Below, piece after piece: positions 7,049 to 13,588 of a stretch of 14,562 bases of DNA. Position 1 is the stretch's first letter; every line of letters starts with the position of its first letter. The notes under the pieces are model-generated. The model saw nothing but the letters and a program-made list of their open reading frames with translations. It had not been told where the DNA came from and made no database searches. A program made the translations under genes and the position numbers. This DNA comes from JAEKLB01 sp050249235 (GTDB lineage Bacteria; Actinomycetota; Acidimicrobiia; Acidimicrobiales; CADCSY01). Where the stretch lies: assembly GCA_050249235.1 (NCBI GenBank), contig JBFWQW010000073.1, positions 1 through 14,562 of the forward strand, given 5' to 3'.

Positions 7049-7720
7049 GTGGGGGGCCACGTGAAGGAGCGGGTGGGGCACCAGGCGCTGGTGGTCGTCG
7101 TCGCCATCCTGCTGGTGGCCGCCGGGGGCCCGCTCTCGGTGATCTTGAGCGGCAACTCGCCGTCGGCCTGCGACCTGGTGCGGGCCCTGGCCCCGTCGAT
7201 GTCCGACACGCCCCTCGTCGCGCCCGGCATGAGGGACATCGCGCCCTCGGAGGCACCCGACGGCATGACCACGTGCATCGACGGCTCCGGTTCCCGCGGC
7301 CCCTGGATCGTGGTCGAGGTCTCCGCTCACCGCGCCGGCCGGCTGTTCGGTGCGGCGCTGGCCGGCCGGCCGGCGGAGGCGTTCCCGCAGCGGCCGCCGC
7401 GGGCGATTCCCCTCATGGCGACCGTTCTGAGGGAGCGGTTCGGGCCGGGCTGGACCGACGCCGAGGACGAGCCGCGCCCGCTGCCGGGCTTCGGCTACGA
7501 GGCCGTCGTCCTCGGCGACAGCGTCTACGTGCTGAAGGGCGGGACCTATGCCCGGGTGTCGCCGAGCACCGACCTGCCGCCCGAGATCGTGGCGGCGCTG
7601 GTGGCCTCGGCCATCCCGTCGCCGGTGCGGTGGTGGAACCCGCTCTCCTGGCTGGAAGCGGCCCTACCGGGCCTGCCCGGGCCGACGTTCTCCCACGAGC
7701 CGCGGCCGCCGTCCTTCTGA
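7049..7720 (+). CDS. Membrane-anchored or secreted protein of unknown function
   Basis: The protein has 223 residues. Basic residues (Lys6, Arg8) precede one hydrophobic segment (about 13-33), which is either a signal peptide or a single N-terminal anchor; the rest is hydrophilic and should lie outside the membrane. Only two cysteines are present, Cys41 and Cys76, plausibly one disulfide. The layout (N-terminal anchor, Cys-Asp-Leu soon after, second Cys about 35 residues on) recalls small actinobacterial envelope proteins, but I cannot name a family. I placed the start at GTG 7049 because TAGGGT precedes it by 8 nt; GTG 7061 is an alternative. Codon bias is typical of the window. Its last 57 nt overlap the reverse-strand gene ending at 7664. 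Confidence 0.72.
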   Translation: MGGHVKERVGHQALVVVVAILLVAAGGPLSVILSGNSPSACDLVRALAPSMSDTPLVAPGMRDIAPSEAPDGMTTCIDGSGSRGPWIVVEVSAHRAGRLFGAALAGRPAEAFPQRPPRAIPLMATVLRERFGPGWTDAEDEPRPLPGFGYEAVVLGDSVYVLKGGTYARVSPSTDLPPEIVAALVASAIPSPVRWWNPLSWLEAALPGLPGPTFSHEPRPPSF

Positions 7721-8050
7721 CGGCGCCGTCACGCCGGCCCGGAGCCGGCGACGGCCCGCGTCGGCGAGCCGGGCCCGGGTCCGGGACCAGACGGACGGCG
7801 GGGTCGGGTCGCCGGCCCCGCCTCCCTCCGGGACCGCACCGGCGGCCTCGCCCAGGCCCCGGGCCAGGACGGCGATCAGGTCGGGGGCGGCGCCCACCGG
7901 CACCCTCGTGGCCGCCACGCACACGTCGTCGCGCCACTGGCTCACGACGAACTGCCGGTCCCGGGCGTGCCACGTGACCCGCACGAACGACCCGTCACCC
8001 CGGGCGTCGGCCAGGTAGACGCGGTTCTCGGCGAGCAGCGACTCCGCCAC
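7664..8050 (-). CDS. Small hypothetical protein, function unknown
   Basis: This is a 128-residue soluble protein from a GTG start. Residues about 8-72 look like a folded alpha/beta domain: strands around RVYLADARG, FVRVTWHA and QFVVSQW, then DLIAVLARGLGEAA as a helix. The tail after about 73 is Arg/Gly/Pro-rich and probably disordered. That tail is the part encoded in the 57-bp tail-to-tail overlap with the gene ending at 7720. I know of no function. Upstream, TTGAAT stands 7 nt before the GTG, a poor match to TANNNT. The gene is divergent from the F420-type oxidoreductase gene and shares with it an 88-bp region containing a strong dyad. Confidence 0.68.
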   Translation of the reverse strand: MAESLLAENRVYLADARGDGSFVRVTWHARDRQFVVSQWRDDVCVAATRVPVGAAPDLIAVLARGLGEAAGAVPEGGGAGDPTPPSVWSRTRARLADAGRRRLRAGVTAPSEGRRPRLVGERRPGQAR

Positions 8051-8073
8051 GGCCCCGATTCAACCCCGTGCCG

Positions 8074-8104
8074 CCCGTCCTGTCGACCGGTCCGACGGGA
8101 CGGG
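8074..8104. promoter_or_regulatory. 12-bp dyad between divergent genes, candidate operator
   Basis: Arms 8074-8085 (CCCGTCCTGTCG) and 8093-8104 (CGACGGGACGGG) pair at all 12 positions with one T-G wobble, around the 7-nt centre ACCGGTC. The right arm ends just before the expected -35 region of the gene at 8139 (GTGACG, 8105-8110, 16 nt from its -10), and the left arm is 23 nt from the start of the reverse gene. The position fits a repressor site, but a terminator-like hairpin is also possible. Confidence 0.45.
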
Positions 8105-8126
8105 GTGACGGCGCCGGCCCCGCCGT

Positions 8127-8132
8127 TAGGGT
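8127..8132 (+). promoter_or_regulatory. -10 hexamer (TAGGGT) of the gene at 8139, leaderless type
   Basis: TAGGGT is followed by 6 nt and GTG. GTGACG at 8105-8110, 16 nt upstream, is a possible -35 box. This is the best complete promoter in the window. Confidence 0.6.
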
Positions 8133-8138
8133 CGGCCC

Positions 8139-8552
8139 GTGAGCGAGCGAGAAGACCGAAACCAGCGGATCATCGACGAGTTCCGCGCCAACGGGGGCGT
8201 GGTGGGCGGCCCCTTCGAGGGGATGACCATCCTGCTCCTGCACCACGAGGGCGCCCGGACCGGCACGAAGCGGGTGAACCCGCTTGCCTACCGGGAGGAG
8301 GACGGCCGGCTCTTCGTCTTCGCCTCGATGGGCGGGGCCCCGACGAACCCCGACTGGTACCACAACCTCCGGGCCCACCCCGAGGTGGAGGTGGAGGTCG
8401 GCACCGACCGCTTCCCGGCCGTCGCCACCGTGCTGGAGGGCGACGAGCGCGACCGGATCTGGGCCCACCAGAAGGCCGACCGCCCGCAGTTCGCCGACTA
8501 CGAGGCCCGGACCGAGCGGGTCATCCCCGTGATCGCCCTCGACCGGGCCTGA
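8139..8552 (+). CDS. Deazaflavin (F420)-dependent nitroreductase-family protein
   Basis: This is a 137-residue member of the DDN/FDOR split beta-barrel family, whose characterised members use reduced cofactor F420 to reduce nitro groups, enones or quinones, or bind F420. Seen: an N-terminal helix (QRIIDEFRANGG), the strand ILLLHHEGARTGTKRVNPL (31-49), which is the typical TGxxRxNPL block, and the signature GGAPTNPDWYHNL (65-77), followed by PEVEVEVG. The length matches the single-domain form. The start GTG at 8139 follows a TAGGGT hexamer by 6 nt. The next gene, epoxide-hydrolase-like, begins 8 nt after the stop, so the two probably share a transcript and perhaps a substrate pathway. The natural substrate cannot be told from sequence. 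Confidence 0.92.
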   Translation: MSEREDRNQRIIDEFRANGGVVGGPFEGMTILLLHHEGARTGTKRVNPLAYREEDGRLFVFASMGGAPTNPDWYHNLRAHPEVEVEVGTDRFPAVATVLEGDERDRIWAHQKADRPQFADYEARTERVIPVIALDRA

Positions 8553-8560
8553 CCCGCGCC

Positions 8561-8962
8561 GTGACCGCCGGGACCACCGCCGACCCCGAGGCCGTCGTCC
8601 GCCGCCTCCTCGCTGCCATGCGGGGCGGCACCGACGAGGCCTTCGCGGCCGCCACCGCCCTGATCGCCGACGAGGGGTCGTACCGACCCAACGGCTGGCG
8701 GTCGCCCCGGGTGGGGCGGGCCGCGGTGCTGGCCGAGCTGTGCGCCACCGGGGCCCACTACCGCGACCTCGAGATCGAGGTGGTCACCTGCACCGCCCAG
8801 GACGACCGGGTGGTGGCCGAGCGGGTCGACCGGTTCGTGATGGAAGGCAGGCCCATCGACCTCCACGTGGTCGGGATCTTCGAGGTCGGCCCCGACGGCC
8901 TCGTCACCAGCTGGCGCGACTACTACGACCGGCGGGAGGTCGACGTCAAGCTCGGTCGCTGA
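8561..8962 (+). CDS. Limonene-1,2-epoxide hydrolase-like protein
   Basis: This is a 133-residue single-domain protein of the SnoaL/LEH cone-shaped fold. The LEH active site is Arg99-x-Asp101 plus Asp132 in the Rhodococcus enzyme. Here ERVDRF gives Arg88-Val-Asp90 and WRDYYD gives Asp120, an almost identical spacing (32 against 33), and the final block VTSWRDYYD is the family hallmark. Tyr41 and Asn44 lie near the expected positions of the two water-orienting residues, with one extra residue between them. An epoxide hydrolase activity is therefore plausible; other members of this fold have different roles. The GTG start lies 8 nt after the preceding stop. The gene ends 25 nt before the convergent mobA stop, with no convincing terminator between. 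Confidence 0.85.
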   Translation: MTAGTTADPEAVVRRLLAAMRGGTDEAFAAATALIADEGSYRPNGWRSPRVGRAAVLAELCATGAHYRDLEIEVVTCTAQDDRVVAERVDRFVMEGRPIDLHVVGIFEVGPDGLVTSWRDYYDRREVDVKLGR

Positions 8963-8987
8963 GCGCCGGGCCGGGCTCGAAGGGAGA

Positions 8988-9572
8988 TCACCGGTCAGGT
9001 CCCCCGGGGGCCGGCAACCCGGTCAGGTCCTGCGGGGTGTTGACGTTGCGGAACCAGGCCGGGTCGAGGCCGCCCACCTCGACGTGGGCGAGAGCGGCGA
9101 TGACACGGTGCACAGCCGCCTCGCCGAGCGGGAGGAGGGCGGCCGCCTCCACCCGCCAGACGGCGTGGAGCGGCTCGGCCCGCCCCCCGACCAGGGGCAC
9201 GGCCACGACGGCGGCCGGCGCGTCCGCCAGGGCCCGCACCACGGCGAGGACGCCGTCGGCGGTGGCGTCGGGGAGGTCGCAGGCCAGGACCGCGACCATG
9301 GTCGCTCCGGCCCGGGCGGCCCGGTCGAGCGCGGCCCGGATGCCGCCCATCGGCCCGCCGCCGGCCGGGCCGTGGTCGGCCACCAGCTCCACGCCCGGGA
9401 GGCCGCGGCCGCCGACGCAGAACACCGGGGCCAGGCCGGCCGCCACCAGCGCGTCGACCACCCGGTCGCCCATGGCCCGCCCGCCCACCGGCAGGGTCGC
9501 CTTGTCGCGCCCCATCCGCCGGCTGGCGCCGCCGGTGAGCACGGCCCCGGCCACCCGGTCGGAGCGGTTCAC
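8988..9572 (-). CDS. mobA: Molybdenum cofactor guanylyltransferase (MobA family)
   Basis: The family attaches a nucleotide (GMP, in MobA) to Mo-molybdopterin in the last step of cofactor synthesis in the cytoplasm. From GTG 9572 the protein has 194 residues, the normal length. Seen: the nucleotide-binding signature LTGGASRRMGRDK (12-24), GPMGGIRAAL (73-82), the metal-binding CDLPDA with Asp99, and the C-terminal NVNTPQDL (176-183) typical of MobA. The start could also be GTG 9593, two bases after the NUDIX stop, or GTG 9554. No other cofactor gene is in view, and the gene lies at the end of the gatCAB-NUDIX cluster. CoxC/MocA-type cytidylyltransferases share the fold, so the exact nucleotide is inferred. 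Confidence 0.85.
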   Translation of the reverse strand: MNRSDRVAGAVLTGGASRRMGRDKATLPVGGRAMGDRVVDALVAAGLAPVFCVGGRGLPGVELVADHGPAGGGPMGGIRAALDRAARAGATMVAVLACDLPDATADGVLAVVRALADAPAAVVAVPLVGGRAEPLHAVWRVEAAALLPLGEAAVHRVIAALAHVEVGGLDPAWFRNVNTPQDLTGLPAPGGPDR

Positions 9573-9595
9573 GCCTTCGACACCGCCTGGCACCG

Positions 9596-10144
9596 TCAGC
9601 CGGCCCGGCGCCGGCCGACCAGGAGGAGGAGCCGCCGGAGGCCGGGGTCGGCCACGGCCAGGGCCTCGTCGACCGACGACCACCGGAGCGGGACGCCCTC
9701 CACCTCGGCCGGCAGGTCGCCCGGTCGGTCAGTGGCCAGCAGGTAGCGGAGGTCGCCGTGACGGTGGGCCGGCTCGTCGCCGACCGGGTTCACCTCGACG
9801 ATCGCCACCTGGGCCAGGGCCGGCTCGGCGCCGGGCCAGTGGCGCAGGTCGACGAGGCCGGTCTCCTCGTCGGCCTCCCGGCTGGCGATCGCCCACGGAT
9901 CCACCTCGCCCGGATCGGCGTGGCCCCCCACCTGCAGCCACCGCTCCTGCTTGGCGTGCCAGCGCAGCAGCACCCGGCCGGCGGCGGGATCCACCACGAG
10001 CGCCGACGCCGTGAGGTGCAGCGGCAATGCCCTCGACCAGGGGTCGGCCTCGTCACGGGCGAGCCGGCGGAGCAGCTCGAGATCGGCCGCCTCCTCGGCA
10101 TCGGCCGCCACGTGGGCATCGAGGGCGGCGAGGAGGGGGCTCAC
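9596..10144 (-). CDS. NUDIX hydrolase
   Basis: This family cleaves nucleoside diphosphates linked to another moiety; the substrate here is unknown. The protein has 182 residues. The NUDIX box runs from Gly74 to Leu97: GHADPGE, then READEETGL (89-97), which supplies the metal-binding glutamates. It has eight rather than the canonical seven residues between the first Glu (80) and the Arg (89). An N-terminal helical extension (1-42) precedes the fold. The start GTG 10144 lies 25 nt after the gatB stop, and its own stop lies just before mobA, so it sits inside a five-gene leftward cluster. There is no strong ribosome binding site. Confidence 0.88.
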   Translation of the reverse strand: MSPLLAALDAHVAADAEEAADLELLRRLARDEADPWSRALPLHLTASALVVDPAAGRVLLRWHAKQERWLQVGGHADPGEVDPWAIASREADEETGLVDLRHWPGAEPALAQVAIVEVNPVGDEPAHRHGDLRYLLATDRPGDLPAEVEGVPLRWSSVDEALAVADPGLRRLLLLVGRRRAG

Positions 10145-10169
10145 CCGGATCCGTTGCCGGCGGGCACCG

Positions 10170-11651
10170 TCAGCCGGCCGCCCGGCGGGCGAGGAGCTCG
10201 TTGACGGCCTTGCCGTCGGCCTGGCCCCTGGTGGCCTTCATCACGTGGCCCACGAAGAAGCCGGTCACCTTGCGGTCGCCGGCCTTGAACTTCTCCCAGG
10301 CCTCGGGGTCGGCGGCGATGGCGGCGTCGACGGCCGCGGCCAGGGCGTCGTCACCCATGGCCTCGAAGCCCCGGGCCGCCGCGATCGCAGCCGGCTCCCC
10401 GCCGGTCGCCACCAGCTCGGCCAGCACCGCCTTGGCCTGGGTGGCGGTGAGGGCACCGCCGGCCTCGAGGCGGGAGAGCTCGGCGAAGGCGGCCACGGTC
10501 ATCGCCCCGGGCCCGTCGACGAGGTTGTTGGTGGCGTGCACCAGCAGGCGGTCGGCGGCACCGCCGGTGTCGAGGGCGTCGAGCACCAGGCCGTCGAGGT
10601 CGCGCTCGACCACCAGGGCCACGTCGGCCGGGGCCACGCCGAGGCGGCCGGCCACCGTCCGGCGCCGGTCGGCCGGCAGGGCCGGCATCGCCGACTGCAC
10701 GGCCGCCAGCCAGGCCGGCTCGGGCTCGATCGGCACCAGGTCGGGCTCCTGGAAGTAGCGGTAGTCCTCGGCCTGCTCCTTGTTGCGGCCCGGGCGGGTG
10801 CGGCCGGCGTCCTCGTCCCAGTGCCTCGTCTCCTGGACGATGCGCTCGCCCCGCTCGAGCAGCTCGATCTGGCGGGCCATCTCGTGCTCGATGGCCCGGC
10901 CGAGCGACCGCACCGAGTTGAGGTTCTTGATCTCGCACCGGGTGCCGAAGGGCGCGCCGGGGCGGTGGACGGAGACGTTGGCGTCGACCCGCATCGAGCC
11001 CTCCTCCATCTTGGCGTCCGACGCGCCGGTGGCCACGAGGATGGCCCGGAGCTCGTTCACGTAGGCCCGGGCCTGCTCGGGCGTGCGGATGTCGGGCCGG
11101 CTGACGATCTCGACGAGCGGGACGCCGGCCCGGTTGTAGTCGATGAGGGAGCGGTCGGCGTCGTGGATGCGGGTGACCCGCCCGTCGCCGCCGGCCCCGA
11201 CGTGGGTGGACTTGCCGGTGTCCTCCTCGAGGTGGGCCCGCTCGATCCCGACCACCCAGCCGTCGGGCAGCTCGAGGTGGCCGTCGACGTTGATGGGCCG
11301 GTCGTACTGCGACACCTGGAAGTCCTTCGGCATGTCCGGATAGAAGTAGTTCTTCCGGTGGAACACGCTCGGCACCACCGTGCAGCCGAGGGCGGTGCCG
11401 AGCCGCATGGCCAGCTCGACGGCGTTGCGGTTGAGCACCGGCAGCGAGCCGGGCAGCCCGAGGCAGACGGGGCACACGTTGGTGTTGGGCTCGTCGCCGA
11501 AGCCGTTGCGGCACCCGCAGAAGATCTTCGTGGCCGTGGCCAGCTCGCAGTGGACCTCGAGGCCGACCACGAGCTCCCACGCACCGGTCGGGCCGGCCGC
11601 GGGATCGGCCGCGGCGGCGGTGTCGACAGCCGCGGGATCGACGGCGGTCAT
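10170..11651 (-). CDS. gatB: Asp-tRNA(Asn)/Glu-tRNA(Gln) amidotransferase subunit B
   Basis: Subunit B of GatCAB binds the misacylated tRNA and activates its Asp or Glu with ATP before amidation. The 493 residues contain ELVVGLEVHCEL near the start, a zinc site with Cys45, Cys47, Cys60 and Cys63 (FCGC...VCPVC), the kinase core with KNYFYPDMPKDFQ and DYNRAGVPLVEIV, MRVDANVSV, and the C-terminal YqeY-like tail ending in a GxADGKAVNELL block. The ATG at 11651 overlaps the gatA stop as ATGA, with AGGGAG just upstream, which sets the start. A poorly conserved Ala-rich N-terminal extension of about 24 residues precedes the core. Confidence 0.97.
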   Translation of the reverse strand: MTAVDPAAVDTAAAADPAAGPTGAWELVVGLEVHCELATATKIFCGCRNGFGDEPNTNVCPVCLGLPGSLPVLNRNAVELAMRLGTALGCTVVPSVFHRKNYFYPDMPKDFQVSQYDRPINVDGHLELPDGWVVGIERAHLEEDTGKSTHVGAGGDGRVTRIHDADRSLIDYNRAGVPLVEIVSRPDIRTPEQARAYVNELRAILVATGASDAKMEEGSMRVDANVSVHRPGAPFGTRCEIKNLNSVRSLGRAIEHEMARQIELLERGERIVQETRHWDEDAGRTRPGRNKEQAEDYRYFQEPDLVPIEPEPAWLAAVQSAMPALPADRRRTVAGRLGVAPADVALVVERDLDGLVLDALDTGGAADRLLVHATNNLVDGPGAMTVAAFAELSRLEAGGALTATQAKAVLAELVATGGEPAAIAAARGFEAMGDDALAAAVDAAIAADPEAWEKFKAGDRKVTGFFVGHVMKATRGQADGKAVNELLARRAAG

Positions 11652-13105
11652 CGGGCTCCCTCCTGCATCGACGCCTCGAGCACCCGGGCCGCCCGCAGCA
11701 GCGTGGCCTCCGACAGCGCCGGGCCGAGCAGCTGCACCCCGACCGGCAGGCCGTCGTCGCCGGAGCCGAACGGCACCGACACGGCCGGATCGCCGGCCAG
11801 GTTCGACGGGATCGTGCACACGTCGTTGAGGTACATGGCCATCGGGTCGGCGGTCTTGTCGCCGAGCCGGAAGGCGGTGGTGGGCGAGGTCGGCCCGAGG
11901 AGCAGGTCGAACGACTCGTAGGCGGTGGCGAAGTCGCGGATGATCAGCGTGCGGACCTGCTGGGCCTTGCCGTAGTAGGCGTCGTAGTAGCCGGCCGACA
12001 GCGCGTAGGTGCCGAGCATGATCCGGCGCTTCACCTCGGTGCCGAAGCCGGCCGTGCGGGTGGCGGCGTTCATGTCGGCGGTGTTGGAGGCGTCGACCCG
12101 GAGGCCGTAGCGAACGCCGTCGTAGCGGGCCAGGTTGCTCGACGCCTCCGCCGGGGCGATGAGGTAGTAGGCGGAGAGCCCGAGACCGGCCGCCGGCACG
12201 CTGGCGTCGTCGAGCTTGGCCCCGGCCGCGGCCAGGGCTTCGGCCGCGGCCGTCACCCGCCGGCGCACGTCCGGTGCCACGCCCTCGGCGTCGACCAGCT
12301 CGGTGAGGAGCCCGATCCGGAGCCCCTCGACGCCGTCGCCGAGGCCGGCGAGGAGCGGGGGCGACGGCCGGTCGATCGACGTCGAGTCGAAGGCGTCGTG
12401 GCCGGCGATGACCTCGAGCAGCAGGGCGGCGTCGGCGACCGACGTGGCGAAGGGGCCGATCTGGTCGAGGCTGCTGGCGAAGGCGATCAGGCCGTAGCGG
12501 CTGACGAGCCCGTAGGTGGGCTTCACGCCCACCACCCCGCAGAGGGCGGCCGGCTGGCGGATCGAGCCGCCCGTGTCCGATCCCAGCGACAGCGGCGCGA
12601 AGCCGGCGGCCACGGCGGCGGCGCTGCCGCCCGAGGAGCCGCCGGGCACCCGGTCGAGGTCGTGGGGGTTGCGAGTGGGGCCGAACGCCGAGTTCTCCGT
12701 GGACGAGCCCATGGCGAACTCGTCGAGGTTGGTCTTGCCCACCGCCACCGCGCCGGCCGCGGCCAGCCGGGCGACGACGGTGGCGTCGTAGGGCGGCAGC
12801 CAGCCCTCGAGGATCCGCGACGAGCAGGTGGTGGCCACGCCCCGGGTGCAGAGGTTGTCCTTCAGGGCGACGGGCACGCCGGCCAGGGGGCCGGGGTCGC
12901 GCCCGCCGGCGACGGCGGCGTCGACGGCGGCGGCGGCGGCCCGGGCACCGTCGGCCATGACGAGGTTGAAGGCGTGGATGTCGGGCTCGCGCTCGTCGAT
13001 CCGGGCCAGGTGCTCCTCGAGCACGTCGACCGCCGATCGCCGCCCGGCCCGCACGTCGGCGGCGATGGCCACGGCGGCGGCTGTGCTGCCCTCAGCGGCG
13101 CTCAC
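11648..13105 (-). CDS. gatA: Asp-tRNA(Asn)/Glu-tRNA(Gln) amidotransferase subunit A
   Basis: This is the glutaminase subunit of GatCAB, an amidase-signature enzyme that releases ammonia from glutamine and feeds it to GatB. It has 485 residues, the usual length. The Lys-cisSer-Ser triad is intact: Lys82 (ALKDN), Ser157 (GGSSGGS) and Ser181 (GSDTGGS). The spacings of 75 and 24 match the well-studied Staphylococcus enzyme (79/154/178). The GTG start overlaps the gatC stop as GTGA, with GGGAGG just upstream, and the stop overlaps the gatB start, so translation is coupled. The substrate specificity (Asn, Gln or both) depends on which tRNA synthetases the genome has, which is not visible here. Confidence 0.97.
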   Translation of the reverse strand: MSAAEGSTAAAVAIAADVRAGRRSAVDVLEEHLARIDEREPDIHAFNLVMADGARAAAAAVDAAVAGGRDPGPLAGVPVALKDNLCTRGVATTCSSRILEGWLPPYDATVVARLAAAGAVAVGKTNLDEFAMGSSTENSAFGPTRNPHDLDRVPGGSSGGSAAAVAAGFAPLSLGSDTGGSIRQPAALCGVVGVKPTYGLVSRYGLIAFASSLDQIGPFATSVADAALLLEVIAGHDAFDSTSIDRPSPPLLAGLGDGVEGLRIGLLTELVDAEGVAPDVRRRVTAAAEALAAAGAKLDDASVPAAGLGLSAYYLIAPAEASSNLARYDGVRYGLRVDASNTADMNAATRTAGFGTEVKRRIMLGTYALSAGYYDAYYGKAQQVRTLIIRDFATAYESFDLLLGPTSPTTAFRLGDKTADPMAMYLNDVCTIPSNLAGDPAVSVPFGSGDDGLPVGVQLLGPALSEATLLRAARVLEASMQEGAR

Positions 13106-13419
13106 GGCGCCTCCCCGAGGATGGGTGGGACCTTGAACCGCCGGTCCTCGACGGCCGGGGCCGACGCCAGCACCTCGTCGCGGTCGAGGCTGGGCCGCAC
13201 CACGTCGTCCCGCAGCACGTTCACGAGCGGCAGGGGGTGCGCCGTCGGGGGCACCCCTTCGGTGTCGAGCGAGGCGACGTCCTCGGCGTGGGCCAGGACG
13301 GCCCCCAGCTGGACCGTGAACCGGTCGAGCTCGTCGTCGTCGAGGGTGAGGCGGGCCAGGCGGGCGACATGGGCGACGTCGTCCCTCGTGATCGGCCGGG
13401 TCGTGGACGGCGTGGCCAT
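13102..13419 (-). CDS. gatC: Asp-tRNA(Asn)/Glu-tRNA(Gln) amidotransferase subunit C
   Basis: This small subunit wraps around and stabilises the GatA-GatB interface. It has 105 residues, the usual size. ITRDDVAHVARLARLTL and LDRFTVQLGAVL are the typical N-terminal helices, and DVVRPSLDRDEVLASAP and RRFKVPPIL the typical tail. It is the first gene of the gatCAB-NUDIX-mobA cluster. ATG 13419 follows TACCCT by 7 nt, so it is probably a leaderless mRNA. Confidence 0.95.
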   Translation of the reverse strand: MATPSTTRPITRDDVAHVARLARLTLDDDELDRFTVQLGAVLAHAEDVASLDTEGVPPTAHPLPLVNVLRDDVVRPSLDRDEVLASAPAVEDRRFKVPPILGEAP

Positions 13420-13426
13420 GCCGCCG

Positions 13427-13432
13427 AGGGTA
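13427..13432 (-). promoter_or_regulatory. -10 hexamer (TACCCT) of the gatCAB cluster, leaderless type
   Basis: On the reverse strand TACCCT is followed by 7 nt and ATG of gatC. It is probably the main promoter of the five-gene unit. No -35 box is evident. Confidence 0.55.
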
Positions 13433-13469
13433 GACGTCGGCCCCCGGTCCCCCCTCCCCGACGGGGCCT

Positions 13470-13490
13470 GCCCGGAGACTCGAACCGGGC
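13470..13490. other. Hairpin with a tRNA T-loop-like box
   Basis: GCCCGG (13470-13475) pairs with CCGGGC (13485-13490). On the reverse strand the 9-nt loop and closing bases read GGTTCGAGTC, which matches the tRNA B-box/T-loop consensus. The loop is two bases too long, and I find no anticodon or acceptor arm around it, so it is not a functional tRNA. Confidence 0.4.
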
Positions 13491-13512
13491 GCCGCCCGAG
13501 CCGCTCGGCGGC
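13491..13512 (-). terminator. Possible terminator downstream of the esterase gene
   Basis: GCCGC-C-CGAG (13491-13500) pairs with CTCGGCGGC (13504-13512), leaving one C bulged and a 3-nt loop, nine base pairs in all. It lies 76 nt beyond the esterase stop in the direction of transcription. No T-tract follows. Confidence 0.35.
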
Positions 13513-13537
13513 TTCAGCGGCACCCGGTACGGGTCGC

Positions 13538-13577
13538 CGGGACGCCGGATCGCCGGGTCGTCGGGACGCCGGATCGC
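13538..13577. repeat. Tandem 24-bp-period repeat between gatC and the esterase gene
   Basis: CGGGACGCCGGATCGC occurs exactly at 13538-13553 and 13562-13577. The linker CGGGTCGT also recurs after the second copy (13582-13589), giving an imperfect array of about two units. It lies just past the esterase stop, in the 169-bp gap that otherwise holds hairpins and the gatC promoter. Confidence 0.75.
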
Positions 13578-13588
13578 TCTTCGGGTCG

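Noticed and set aside
9951..11921. A 656-codon forward frame opposite gatB
   Set aside because: It is a shadow of gatB, which has all its family motifs in the reverse frame. The forward translation is low-complexity.
13465..13540. A tRNA gene on the reverse strand, prompted by GGTTCGAGTC
   Set aside because: The loop is two bases too long for its 6-bp stem, a proper 5-bp T-stem does not pair, and I find no matching acceptor, D or anticodon arms.
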